From Metallyticus violacea (taxonomy: Eukaryota > Arthropoda > Insecta > Mantodea > Metallyticidae): a DNA stretch of 64,000 bases. Each line of letters starts with the position of its first letter. The first letter of the stretch is position 1. Position numbers and translations under genes: made by a program. The stretch spans positions 179,243,041-179,307,040 of the forward strand of contig CM060846.1 of the NCBI GenBank assembly GCA_030762175.1, given 5' to 3'. The notes under the pieces were generated by a model that was given only the letters and a program-made list of their open reading frames with translations, was not told the origin of the DNA and ran no database searches. Positions 22,540-34,856 of this stretch are shown in pieces.

Positions 22540-23614
22540 TTGACATATAGTTAATTACTTCTAACTGGAAGTAATGAAGTATATTGGAATCTCGTACCGG
22601 ATGAATAAAAAATAGCCATTGCTTATGAAACAGACAAATATCTGGGCGAGATTTTCAAACTTGAGATTTTGTCACATGCACCATTTCCTGCATTACTTTA
22701 TATGGCGACGTGTCCCTGAAGGAAGAAAGGAAAGTAAATATGAGTTCCAAATAAGTAAAAAAAATAAACATTTTGTCATCCAAAATATATCAAATTTATT
22801 CACCCATATAAAATACAAAATGTATTCAAATGATATGTATTCCTTAAGATCTCGCTTAAAATTCCGCCGATCGAAGTTAAACAGTTCCAGAAGTGCGGTT
22901 TTCTAGAGACATTCTGATATGTTGTAAAACTTTCGTATGTAAAACTTATAATTGAATAGAATTGATCACCATTCTTTTCTTTAGTTACAAATGTGATTTT
23001 GGTAAAATTTGTCGATTTGACGAAAGTTACACTTTCATGAAATATTTGGTGAAATCTGATAATATTTAACCATACTTCTATTTTTAAGTATTTTTGGAAC
23101 AATAACTTACTAAAATTTACATACTTTAACTATAAAGATTTTTAATTACAAGAACCTCGAAAGGAACGTGGGAAATGAAAGATCACAATTGCACATAAAT
23201 AAATTGTTGAAATTTAGGACTCAAAATTACTCAAGAGAATGTCCTGCAAACATCGCGGTAAATATTACTTGCATGCTAATCTGTAACTTGGATTTGGCCT
23301 TAAATATATTTAAGAGGTTATGAGGTTACCATTACCAGGCTTAACAACCACACCAGACAATAAAGAGGGAAGTGAGATCATTAACAAGATTTAAAATTCG
23401 AAAAGATATTAGGGAGATCTGCTTCACATGCCGAAAACAATAAAAAAATAAATAGAAAATTGGATGTGATTGTAAGGCACGGAGAACCATATTTCCGTAC
23501 TTCAACTTTGTTCAAGCGGTGCATATTTGTGTCTTCATCTCCAGTGGAGGGAGATACCTTTCAGGGGTAGAAATGAGGGGGGGGGGGATTCCGAGCGGTA
23601 AGATACGTACGTAA
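22540..23614. other. No supported feature
   Basis: AT-rich, with short ORFs on both strands and no repeat match elsewhere in the window. Confidence 0.45.
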
Positions 23615-23695
23615 ACGTACGTAAATCCCCAAATTATTTAAAACTGGGAACTTGCGAATGCGAGTCTCAAGTTTTACTGGCTGAACCACCCATTC
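23615..23695 (-). mobile_element. Possible SINE-C head fragment
   Basis: On the minus strand GGGTGGTTCAGCCAGTAAAA, CTTGAGACTCGCATTCGCAA and GTTCCCAG resemble the SINE-C head (GGCTCAGACGGTAGAGC, TCGCATTCAGGAAG). No body follows. A G-run of 13 lies just left at 23576-23588. Confidence 0.3.
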
Positions 23696-23789
23696 GTTAA
23701 ATAAAAAGACTATTGCGTTGATGGAATGAATTCTATTATGAGATCACATTAATGAAAAATATTTTAATAAGCCTTTCAAAGGAAAAAAA

Positions 23790-26484
23790 AAATGTATCCT
23801 GTTTTATTTATGTAACTTAAATCGCAAATACATCTCCGATTATCCCTTCATGTGTGAAGCATCATGCCATAGAGCTGCAGGTACAATGCATTGCTTCAAA
23901 CCGTGTATAGTATCTTCTTCCTGTAGAAGTTTGGCCATAATGTTGTTGGGATTTAAAACCATCGGACTGGAGACCGCTGAAAAAGAAGGCATGCAAATGG
24001 AGAAAAAGTCAACATTATATTTTTAAAGTGGCGATTTGTCATTTTTTCACCGAATTTTCTCAGAAGGAGATACTCTTTAAAACAATCAATAGCAGCTCAT
24101 GAGTATGAATATGGAAGATAACAATGGTCATTGTACTGGTAGTATTAAGGTCTGTGCTTAAATTTGGTTGATAAATGTTTTTAATGTCATCAGTAAATGT
24201 AAAATTTGAAAGCATAAATAAAACTTCAATAACTGCCACAAGACATATTACTTCATAAACGCAGCTAGCAGGATCAAATTTTTGTTTTGAGTTGTAAATT
24301 GTATAATCATTTCGTACTGCTTTATAAAGATGACCAACAGTCAGTTTAAAGTTCTCTTACTTTAATGCTTGACATTTCATATTGTTTATAGGTACACGAG
24401 TGAATGAATTCGCTAGTGTGATCGCTGCATACAACCAAAAGCACGAATTCGGAGGTGCTTATAAAGTTATACTTGCACATTTTTGATCTGAAAAAACTCG
24501 TAAGTGGCAATGACAAAACTCGTTCACTTTCCAAAACCAAAGTTTATTAAATAATGTTAAATAATTACGGGGATAAAAAGAAAAAATTAATAAAACGAAC
24601 CTTAATTTCCTCTATGCATACTTTTGTACAAATACGAATCAGCTTTCCTTTTTATTTAAGAAGTTTATCTTCCAAATTAGCAAATCCCCACCAAGTTAAT
24701 TATTTTAATAAACTTGTAACATTATGCACTTTAAAAGCGGGAAAGGTTCAATTAATATGACCATCTCGGTATATAAAACAAACAATTGTTACCTATATAC
24801 GCCGACTTGCAGAATTATTTGTACAATTAGTTATAAAATACATATTAATCTTTTCCAAGACCATGATGCCAAGACCAGTGTGACGAAAAACACAAAAAAC
24901 AAGTACTCAGCAATTACATGCATACGTGTACCATTTGATAACGTTTAACGCACTGTATTGCTGTAAAAAATAAAACGTGTGAAAAGGTTTAAATTTATAA
25001 CGAAGTACTGTTACTCTCAGTTTAAAACATATAGCTACTTACAACAACTTTCGTAGAAGTGAACTTTACTTGTACGTATTATTTTTTTTTTATAAGGATA
25101 AAAAATATCCGTTCTCTTGGGCTATCTCTTGTTTCGACAGTAACAACAGAGTGGAAGTCGCGGAAAAGTTGGATGAATGTAACGGGACAATTGTTGGGAT
25201 GGCGAGGTTCTCTTGTAGCACCCCATGGGATCTGCTCTTGCACCAAAACTTCAGTTAGAAGCAAGCCAAAGAATCCAGTGTGTATGTTAAACGTGCAGAT
25301 GGTAAAAAGGGAGTGAAAGGAAAGGAAAAGGGGAGAGGGATAGGGAACGAAACAAATAATAGGTTTGCTCTACTAATTATCGATGCATTTATTGGCTTAA
25401 GGAATGTTCAGTTGTCTTTATTGAAGTAACCCCTTTTCTCTTGCCAACCTAACGTACAAAGGACAACAGTTTGGGTTAGAAGAGAGCACATTTCTCATCA
25501 TGTTTCAAAATGAAGGGCAATCAGAGTAATACATACCAGGGTATGCACCTCCAAATTCCCGCCACGGGTGGCCGAGGTCGTTAAGGCACGGACTCGTGAG
25601 CGGGAGGTCTGCGGTTCGAATCCCGCCAGGACCGTCCTCCCTGACTGAGGTTTTTTCCAGGTTTTCCTCAGTCTTCATAACTGGCAAATGCCGGGAATAT
25701 ACCTGAACTTAGGCCTGGAACGCTTCCTTCCTTAAAAAAAAAAATCCTTTCCCAATTTATCATTTCATCTCATGTATCATCTGCGTCACCGCCTGTCGTG
25801 CCTCAGTAGTAAAAACGGGCGTTAAAAACTACTCAAAAAAAAAAAACTCCAAATTGAATCGGAATAAAATAGTTTCATTAAACTGAAAACTGTCAGAAGT
25901 TCACAAGTGTTGTGGACATTCAATTGCTTTATTTTGTTAAATTTATTCATATGTAAGAAATGTTATAAATATTTTTAAATTGTCCACAAGATACAGTATC
26001 TTTGGTGTAATTAGATCTAAAATCAACGTACCTAGAATTTCGTTTGCTAAATCCATCTCTAGAGATACTTTCTAATTAATTCAAATACATGCACCAAATA
26101 ACGAAGTGTCATACTATTACTAATAATAGAACACAAAAATCAACTAGCTGAAAAGTTCTCTGCATTTATTTTAGCTCAGTGAAGGCTGTTCTGAAATATA
26201 AGCTTCAAATGTGTATATTACTACTAATAATTTCACCTCTTTCTTGGATTACTGACATTTTATTGAAGTAGCTGCTGCTTATATCTATTCTGCCAGCTTG
26301 AATAAGATTTGTCAATTGTCTATTTTTATTTCTCGTTAGCATTTAACTTATATAGCAAATTTCTTCATGCATTCTGCTCATTGTAAATCAAACATATACG
26401 ACGGCAAGCACTTTTGCAGTTTTGAACTGAAGAATTCAGTAATTTTTCTTTATAGCGATTTAAAAAACTTGCTACATAAATGTC
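23790..26484 (+). repeat. Left arm of a large inverted duplication (partner 28363-30759)
   Basis: Base by base in all stretches I compared, this arm is the reverse complement of 28363-30759. Differences are scattered substitutions and one-base indels, for example GACCATGATG here against GACAATGATG, GGTTCAATTA against GGTTCTATTA, and GCATGCAAATGG against GCATGCAATGG. The outer junction is at ATGTATCCTG (23793) and the inner one at ACATAAATGTC (26484). The length difference is almost wholly the 289-bp SINE-A at 25558-25846 plus its 9-bp duplication. ORFs in one arm reappear on the opposite strand in the other; none shows splice context or a recognised domain. Confidence 0.95.
25558..25846 (+). 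mobile_element. Full-length SINE-A with perfect 9-bp duplication, absent from the other arm
   Basis: Flanked by CTCCAAATT at 25549-25557 and 25847-25855. The corresponding place in the right arm, 28992-29000, carries a single AATTTGGAG, the empty site. This fixes the element's exact limits: it opens CCCGCCACGGGTGGCCGAGG, has A box TGGCCGAGGTCGTTAAGGC and B box GGTTCGAATCC, and ends GGGCGTTAAAAACTACTC plus A's. No long ORF is expected; it depends on a partner LINE for movement. Confidence 0.97.
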
Positions 26485-28362
26485 ATTAGAAGGGAGTTAT
26501 CACATGATGTAAATAGCATAACACGCCACGTAACTAGTATTGACAACGGAATAAGCGGCGGGATTATCCATAATCCTGCCAACAGATATCGCTTTTAATC
26601 CTTCCCTTGCAGATGGGGTTTGGCCTTGTGGAGAAGGTTGGGGTAGGTGTCATCTGATGGTAGGAATATTGTTAAACTAGTTGGTTAATCTGGGATCATT
26701 TTATTTAATGAATAAATATATATAATTACAAAAGATACATTAAACAAAATAATGTGAGGTAAAATGGCACACTGATAAGATCATGTGTGGCAAAGCGGCG
26801 AAATGTGGAGCTGATTGTTAAAGAACAATTTGGTGGCAAAAATGTGAGCTAAATGTTAGTCGGTGGCTGGGGAAGCATTTGGTGGTAAAACTATGAACTA
26901 AACTAGATTAAGAAAAATGGTGTTGGGGAGAAGCGTTTGGTGTTAAAACTGTGAACTAAAGGTAAGGAAAATGTTAGGTTATGTTTGGAACAACTTGTTG
27001 GCAAAGTTTTAAGCTAAACATGGGTACATATACTTGTTTTATTCACGGCAATGGCAAAAATTTTACATATACTTTGTTGAAAACAGTTGTTTGCGCACAA
27101 AAAGTGTTAAACGTATTACAGGATTTTTTAAAAAAAATACGGCGTATAGGTCATTATGGTAAACATTACACAATCCCCTTTGTAACTATATTTACCGTCG
27201 TTGTTGCTGCTGTTTGGTCTTCGAAGGGTGCAGGTGAGTACAATGTGGCAAAATTTTTGAGGTGTTCCTATACTAACGAAATGGAGATGGGGAAGACGAA
27301 ATCGCCAATCAAAGCGGTGGGGAAGCACTCCGCCGACCTGATCGTGCAGTCTAGAGCCAGTGTCTTGTTGGCGGTACCGAGTTAGGCGGTACAGTGAGCG
27401 TCCATTTCATAGTGAAATAGATTTAAAGGCAAGCATTTAATTTCCACGAGTCTGTGTTGTTGATGGTGACTTTAACGGTGACTGTTTTGTTCTCACCATG
27501 GAAGGGGATTTTGGTTGAAATCAAGTTGACGTCCCCGTAATTTTGGGTGCCCATAACGAGTTTGGTAATAAGATTGTTGCGAATTTATACCGGGTCGGTT
27601 TGACACGCCCTGTTTTACGTGGGTGTAAATTATGCGACATGCCTCCAGTAAAAGTTTCTGAGAACTTCCTCTGCTTGGTGCACGATGTAAAAGGCAAAGG
27701 AATTGAAATGGCTGATGAGCTCTGCTGAAAGGATGTTGAATCATATGGGTAGAAATGCTTGTCTCCCGTTCTGGAGCGGGACAAGAGTTTTGGGCCCATT
27801 CATGAATGGATATGGTCTGGACGCCTTGCACAATGCATGGTGCTTTCTGCTAGAGCGTAGATACTATAAAAAATCAGAATTGTGGAACACTTCAGTTAGT
27901 TGGCGAGAAGCGTCGAGGATTATTTTCCCTTCTCAGCTAGTTTCTCAGTACTTACGCTGGTGATACACATTGGAAACTAATTTGCAAAGCAAGTTTCACC
28001 ACGCAGATGTGACTCAAGGTCATATGACTTCACCAGAGGGGAGGATGAAACTTTGTTGGAACCTGTGCATTTGGGAAAGTCAAGCTCGTGACGTCATCAG
28101 GAACTTGTAGATGGTATCTGGTGCCAGAATGTCGCGCCATTGCATATCTTTCTGAACCTTCACATCAAGCTCGTGACTTTAGCAAAAAAGTGGAGAGTTA
28201 CAGAGTATTAACAAGATGTCTAGCGCCATGGTTTCGGGACGTTGTAAACTTGTCTGAACCTGCATGCTAGGGAAAACGAAGCACCTGACGTCACGTAATA
28301 AGTTTGCTCTGAAAGATGCACGTCGATAGATAGATAACTTTCTTTCATATAATACCGCTGTC
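26485..28362. other. Unique spacer between the inverted arms
   Basis: Less AT-rich than the arms from about 27200 to 28300. An ORF from 26981 (plus) could end at a strong donor GGGTGCAG|GTGAGT (27233/27234) and holds a hydrophobic segment IPFVTIFTVVVAAVW. On the minus strand about 55 codons near 27424-27590 encode MGTQNYGDVNLISTKIPFHG and then KTVTVKVTINN, which reads like a real protein but is unassigned. Near 28060-28300 GAACCTG and CAAGCTCGTGAC recur several times. The content is probably an undescribed or decayed repeat; I cannot name it. Confidence 0.4.
26822..27030 (+). repeat. Four degenerate tandem units of about 50-60 bp
   Basis: The core (A/G)AAGCATTTGGTGGTAAAA followed by CTATGAACTAAA occurs four times with GGTGG or its equivalent at about 26832, 26881, 26939 and 26998. 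Units are separated by 49-59 bases and differ at many positions. Confidence 0.65.
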
Positions 28363-30759
28363 GACATTTATGTAGCAAGTTTTTTAAATCGCTATAAAGA
28401 AAAATTACTGAATTCTTCAGTTCTAAAATGCAAAAGTGCTTGCCGTCGTATATGTTTGATTTACAATGAGCAGAATGCATGAAGAAATTTGCTATATATG
28501 ATAAATGCTAACGAGAAATAAAAATATACAATTGACAAATCTTATTCAAGCTGGCAGAATAGATATAAGCAGCAGCTACTTCAATAAAATTTCAGTATTC
28601 CAAGAAAGAGGTGAAATTATTGGTAGTAATATACCCATTTGAAGCTTATATTTCAGAACAGCCTTCACCGAGCTAAAATAAATGCCGAGAACTTTTGAGC
28701 TAGTTGATTTTTGTGTTCTATTATTAGTAATAGTATGACACTTCGTTATTTGGTGCATGTATTTGAATTAATTAGAAAGTATCTCTAGAGATGGATTTAG
28801 CAAACGAAATTCTAAGTACGTTGATTTTAGATCTAATTACACCAAAGATATTGTATCTTGTGGACAATTTAAAAATATTTATAACATTTCTTACATATGA
28901 ATAAATTTAACAAAATAAAGCAATAAAATGTCCACAACACTTGTGAACTTCTGACAGTTTTAAGTTTAATGAAACTATTTTATTCCGATTCAATTTGGAG
29001 GTGCATACCCTGGTATGTATTACTCTGATTGCCCTTCATTTTGAAACATGATGAGAAATGTGCTCTCTTCTAACCCAAACTGTTGTTCTTTGTACGTTAG
29101 GTTGGCAAGAGAAAAGGGGTTACTTCAATAAAGACAACTGAACATTCCTTAAGCCAATAAATGCATCGATAATTAGTAGAGCAAACCTATTATTTGTTTC
29201 GTTCCCTATCCCTCTCCCCTTTTCCTTTCCTTTCACTCCCTTTTTACCATCTGCACGTTTAACATACACACTGGATTCTTTGGCTTGCTTCTAACTGAAG
29301 TTTTGGTGCAAGAGCAGATCCCATGGGGTGCTACAAGAGAACCTCGCCATCCCAACAATTGTCCCGTTACATTCATCCAACTTTTCCGCGACTTCCACTC
29401 TGTTGTTACTGTCGAAACAAGAGATAGCCCAAGAGAACGGATATTTTTTATCCTTATAAAAAAAAAATAATACGTACAAGTAAAGTTCACTTCTACGAAA
29501 GTTGTTGTAAGTAGCTATATGTTTTAAACTGAGAGTAACAGTACTTCGTTATAAATTTAAACCTTTTCACACGTTTTATTTTTTACAGCAATACAGTGCG
29601 TTAAACGTTATCAAATGGTACACGTATGCATGTAATTGCTGAGTACTTGTTTTTTGTGTTTTTCGTCACACTGGTCTTGGCATCATTGTCTTGGAAAAGA
29701 TTAATATGTATTTTATAACTAATTGTACAAATAATTCTGCAAGTCGGCGTATATAGGAAACAATTGTTTGTTTTATATACAGAGATGGTCATATTAATAG
29801 AACCTTTCCCGCTTTTAAAGTGCATAATGTTACAAGTTTATTAAAATAATTAACTTGGTGGGGATTTGCTAATTTGGAAGATAAACTTCTTAAATAAAAA
29901 GGAAAGCTGATTCGTATTTGTACAAAAGTATGCATAGAGGAAATTAAGGTTCGTTTTATTAATTTTTTCTTTTTATCCCCGTAATTATTTAACATTATTT
30001 AATAAACTTTGGTTTTGGAAAGTGAACGAGTTTTGTCATTGCCACTTACGAGTTTTTTCAGATCAAAAATGTGCAAGTATAACTTTATAAGCACCTCCGA
30101 ATTCGTGCTTTTGGTTGTATGCAGCGATCACACTAGCGAATTCATTCACTCGTGTACCTATAAACAATATGAAATGTCAAGCATTAAAGTAAGAGAACTT
30201 TAAACTGACTGTTGGTCATCTTTATAAAGCAGTGCGAAATGATTATACAATTTACAACTCAAAACAAAAATTTGATCCTGCTAGCTGCGTTTATGAAGTA
30301 ATATGTCTTGTGGCAGTTATTGAAGTTTTATTTATGCTTTCAAATTTTACATTTACTGATGACATTAAAAACATTTATCAACCAAATTTAAGCACAGACC
30401 TTAATACTACCAGTACAATGACCATTGTTATCTTCCATATTCATACTCATGAGCTGCTATTGATTGTTTTAAAGAGTATCTCCTTCTGAGAAAATTCGGT
30501 GAAAAAATGACAAATCGCCACTTTAAAAATATAATGTTGACTTTTTCTCCATTGCATGCCTTCTTTTTCAGCGGTCTCCAGTCCGATGGTTTTAAATCCC
30601 AACAACATTATGGCCAAACTTCTACAGGAAGAAGATACTATACACGGTTTGAAGCAATGCATTGTACCTGCAGCTCTATGGCATGATGCTTCACACATGA
30701 AGGGATAATCGGAGATGTATTTGCGATTTAAGTTACATAAATAAAACAGGATACATTTA
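28363..30759 (-). repeat. Right arm of the large inverted duplication (partner 23790-26484)
   Basis: Reverse-complement copy of the left arm without the SINE-A. The outer end at 30759 lies inside the 246-codon ORF 30447-31187, so the ORF's first 143 codons exist only on this side. This suggests the right side is the original locus and the left arm the copy, although loss on the left is also possible. Confidence 0.95.
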
Positions 30760-31187
30760 TATTTCTTCTGGCGAACTGGAAAATAAACCGGAGGTGACTG
30801 GCCTTTTAACCGACTACTACTCCTCGTACGAATTTTAGCCATAGATTGATACATCGGACAGTCTGACGAAATGACCCTCACGTCATGCAATGCTGTGCTA
30901 TAAATATCATGTTTCTCGTCTAAACTTTGCAAATATGATTGATAAATTTTCCTGATCTCGGTACTAGTGGGGCTGTCGTTGTCAAACAGTTGCTGGATAT
31001 CCATATAAGCAGAACTATAATCCTTATATGTACACCAACCAGGAAATACAATTACACCTATTATTCTCAAAACAAAATAGAGAATACACGAAAGTGCCAT
31101 GCAACAAAGAAATAGTAACCCTATTGTAACTGCATCACATTTCATTATAAAGCCAGAACACTTTAATCTACACTGCAAAGAAAACAT
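30447..31187 (-). CDS. 246-codon ORF with a membrane segment, unrecognised; possible exon
   Basis: The longest ORF in the window. A likely splice acceptor, TTTTCTTTGCAG, ends at 31173, so the coding exon may start there and the ATG at 31187 be intronic; the next Met is residue 15 (MKCDAV). Residues 19-48 form one strong hydrophobic segment (TIGLLFLCCMALSCILYFVL). Residues 55-143 are polar, with several Cys and a likely helix (STEIRKIYQSYLQSLDEKHD). Residues 144-246 fall inside the inverted arm and are Cys/Ser-rich; the left arm carries the same codons but with a one-base insertion that breaks the frame, so this half is probably not conserved as protein. An LTR stands 100 bp upstream (31287-31787). 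It could be one exon of a membrane protein or a chance ORF. Confidence 0.3.
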   Translation of the reverse strand: MFSLQCRLKCSGFIMKCDAVTIGLLFLCCMALSCILYFVLRIIGVIVFPGWCTYKDYSSAYMDIQQLFDNDSPTSTEIRKIYQSYLQSLDEKHDIYSTALHDVRVISSDCPMYQSMAKIRTRSSSRLKGQSPPVYFPVRQKKYKCILFYLCNLNRKYISDYPFMCEASCHRAAGTMHCFKPCIVSSSCRSLAIMLLGFKTIGLETAEKEGMQWRKSQHYIFKVAICHFFTEFSQKEILFKTINSSS

Positions 31188-31286
31188 GAAAAATTAAACA
31201 TAAAAATAAAAACATAGCACAGAGGGTCGGGATCGAACCACACCTTTGTAAAAAGTTACTACAAATATTGGCGCCTCCACCAACAT

Positions 31287-31787
31287 TGTCACGACCACTT
31301 TCGTGACGTGGGGGTGAGTAGTGGTGAGAGATATGATGGAAAATACCTTATTCGCTTGACAGATCCATTTATTAATTATATGAGTATATGATTACATGTT
31401 ACACCTGTGGGTTTTGAGTTGGAATACTACAGGCTATGTAATGTCAATACAGGCCCCTATATGACGGAGTTCTCACCTTAGGGGATGTGTCGGCTGTTGT
31501 AGGAGGAAGGGTAGAATCACGTCGCCGTCAGCGGCGTCGATCCTGCAGAACTCGCAGCAGCGGACAACTACGGTACTGCCCAGCGGGCGAGGACGTTGTC
31601 GATTAGTCTAAGATCGCCGTCAGTGAGCTCTGCAGCTCCTTAAATAAAATATGCTTGCCAAGGGGGATCTCTACATTGTCATATCGGCATTCCAACCATG
31701 GTGTACCTACTCCCTAGATTTAAAATGTATGAACCAATAAAACAACTCTGAGTAGGTGTTTTGAATACTTCCTAGTGACGCATGACA
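31287..31787 (-). mobile_element. LTR of a retrotransposon, 501 bp, with adjacent primer-binding site
   Basis: On the minus strand it opens TGTCATGCGTCACTAGG and closes GTGGTCGTGACA, giving TGTCA...TGACA ends. Inside are TATTTTATTTAAGGAGC, a TATA-like promoter at about 31647, and AATAAATGG, a polyadenylation signal at about 31366. Four bases past the end, TGGTGGAGGCGCC (31282-31270) fits a primer-binding site starting TGG. The flanking bases differ on the two sides, so this is not a simple solo LTR; it looks like a 5' LTR whose internal region was lost or replaced within about 100 bp. No second LTR is visible in the window. Confidence 0.5.
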
Positions 31788-34100
31788 GGCTCCGGGTGCA
31801 GCATAACTCTGCATGGTGCTGATGTCATGGTAAAGTCCCCTAGGGAGTGCCATAGGAAGTGGTTAACCAATTGATCCTTGCAACATCTTTGTACTCACTG
31901 AATCAGCAATGCTAACTTAAGTTAAAGAATATCAATCCTTATGAAATAAGAACCGTCCCAAAAGTATATTAATTTAGTAATTTATGATGCTCCTCAACGG
32001 TGTATGTGACAATAGGAAGGGGACTATTTCCTAAAGGCTATCGATCTGACGCAAAACTGTTACTATTTCACGTTTCAGGTAACGACAAATTAATTCATTA
32101 GTGGCATCAAAGTGGCAATAATATTAAACAACTAACATTTCATTTAAAGATCTATGTCTACACTGCCTAGTCATTACCCCCGTTTAGCTATCTTTACCGA
32201 ATGTTCAAATGCCTGCCTCTCAATCGTTATTTGTCTGAAGGTTTTCTCGATAACATAGAGATGAATCTGTCAGTAAGTCAGCAGACTACGTGTAACCTAC
32301 AGCAATAAACTTATGCCAAATATCATACTTTACTACAATAACAGTACCAAGTAATATCCATATGACATGTATGAGTTTGTTTGTATTTAACGTTATGTTA
32401 TCGCAGCTTACCAGGAGCGGGAAAACCGAATTATTTAGTTTCACTAGCTTGCTGGCCTAATATATTCATTTTAGTTTCTTCTGGACGGTCAGTGCTGAAT
32501 GTACCCTCTCCATTTTATATTCCATTGCATTTTATTTTATAAATGCAGTTCCTAATAATAGCCAGTATACTCATTTCTTTCTTTCCCTATTCGTGTTACC
32601 GCAGGAACAAATCGTCAGAATGTGGTATCTCAAATTTCTATTGCTAGATATTTGAGCTTTCTGAGGAGGTTCAACGGTGATGGATTTATATTTTTACTAA
32701 AGCATCAAATAATACTAACGGCTGCAGTAATTTATCTGTGCAAAATTAGCAGAATCATTAGTCTTTTAATTGAAGTTTGGTATAAATGGTCGGACGAGAT
32801 AATATCTGTTTTATAAAAATTTAAATATATTTGATACTCAGCATAAGCGCTAACTGCGGTTTTAAGAAAAACTGAAAATGATAAGCCTTAACGCAGCACA
32901 TTGCGGCATCTGCATAGGAAATTCCTTTATTCCATCTACTTTTTCGTCCATAAGAAGACGGTGGTCCGGAACAAGTTTCTACCATTGAGAGATCCTCTCT
33001 TTCGTATCATTTTAACAAAATGGCGAACAATTTCGGGATCACGATTGGCATGATAATTTCTTGTAAATGGCCTTACCACTTCTTCGCAAGTATCCGTTTA
33101 CAAATAAGTATCATAAGTACATAAAACGGGTTCTTCAAAATACATTTCTGTAGTGTCATAACTAATGAAGAATAATTAGCATCCAATTTACTCACGAGAA
33201 AAAAAAACACGTAGTAACAAAGGAACGCATACCAATCGCTGACAAAGCCTCTATCAAAACAAGCTGCTACCTCACATGCATGGTCAGACAATGACGACTG
33301 GCATCTCCCAGCAGCTAGCCGCCTTCTTACCGACCCATAACTGAAATAGCCTTACCATATAGACATACTTATAAGTGTGGGTATTTTGTAGCCATCCACG
33401 ATGCTTATATAAGATGGAAAGATCCATAACGACTATTATATCATGTTTCTTTCTTTTGTTTTTTTTTCTGAAATGACATTATTTTAGCAACGATGAAAAT
33501 AAAATACTCTTTAAATTGTGCTTCTATAATCTAGGTAGTTCCAATTGCTAGATTCATTTCGGGATAGTAATTGTTACTCTAGAAACTTAAGCTACTATTT
33601 TATATTGTTTTGCTTTATGAAATGCGGTATGACGGTTCGACACACATAATTAATTTGGGCAATATTTAGCTTACAGTATTGAACTGTTACCTCCTTTTTT
33701 CACAATAGGCATAAGATACTGGGACAGAAACATTTATGGAGTATCTTCATTCTTTTATTTTAATCATCCTTTATATTATCATTACATATATAAGCCTTTA
33801 AAATATTTACAAATAAATAAGAGGACTTTCTAACATCTTCAGTGGTGAAAACTTAAGGTGTCACGCTTCCTTCTTGATAAATAAAGTCTTCCAAAGTATT
33901 TTAGTCTTAAATAATCTGTACAATTTTATCTGTAGTCATTGTTCATAAATGGCATTTTTAAATACATCAAATATGTTGTACTGATGATGGATGGCTGGCG
34001 ACAAAGAAGTACGTCGTGACTTACTTAGCGTTCATGATTTATACAGATATTTTCTATTGCTGTCTAAGATAGGTTAAATAGTACATAACCCTTAGCTCTG
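31788..34100. other. No supported feature
   Basis: An acceptor-like TTTCCCTATTCGTGTTACCGCAG ends near 32603, but its frame closes after about 16 codons. Confidence 0.45.

Positions 34101-34129
<29 letters not shown>
34101..34129. repeat. (TG)n microsatellite
   Basis: Uninterrupted TG array of about 28 bp. Confidence 0.97.
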
Positions 34130-34131
<2 letters not shown>

Positions 34132-34856
34132 GCCCTTTCTGGTAATATGTTATGAAATATTGGAAGTACTAGCAGACCATTAATGTTGGTAATTAATCCT
34201 ACCTTGAAATTCTGCCTAAACCTGCACAGGCTTCTTGACAGTATAGCTGGAAACAAATGGGAATGTACGTTCAAAAACATGCTTAGATTAAGCAAATTAA
34301 GAAAATTGCTTCAATAAGAAATGCATTGTTCTTCCTTTGACAGAACTGATTAATATCACGATAAATTAACATAACAATCAATTTACCCACAATAAGTGTG
34401 ACCCAAATTTGCAGGAATAATATTGGAATGCACAAATATACGGAAATGAACTTGCACTAATAAACACAAGGAAAAATATTTACATCTTTTGTTTTCGAAT
34501 GTTGTTAGAAGAATTTGAATAATATAATGATTATTTACATTGTTGGCCATATAAGAATGTAAGTAGCGTGACATTCTCTTAAGAAGGAAAGTTTCCTGCA
34601 GGTGTAAGGAAGCTTGAGTACTGTTACTTAAGAAGTCAATCTAGGAGATAAAACTCATTAATTGTTATGGCATCAAGTGTCTGTGAGTGTACTAGTAAAC
34701 TAAAATTTTATTATTATATAATAGTACAAAGATAATATTATAGTTATCTAACAATTTGCTGTTAGGTTCTGCACCTTAAGTACGTTTATCATATTACCAG
34801 TACATCACCACTCTCACTTAACGGTGTAACCAACTTTGAGCACCTTTTAGTTTTAG

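Noticed and set aside
24346..25316. ORFs of 61-85 codons that appear again at 29233-30203
   Set aside because: Apparent conservation is only because the inverted arms are duplicates; no domain or splice signal supports coding.
25560..25640. Functional tRNA-Ser/Leu gene
   Set aside because: It is the 5' head of a SINE-A with duplication-flanked ends; several other copies share the same downstream body.
30232..30489. 85-codon ORF in the right arm
   Set aside because: It overlaps the 246-codon ORF only at its very end, on the opposite strand; it lacks an intact partner in the left arm and any domain.
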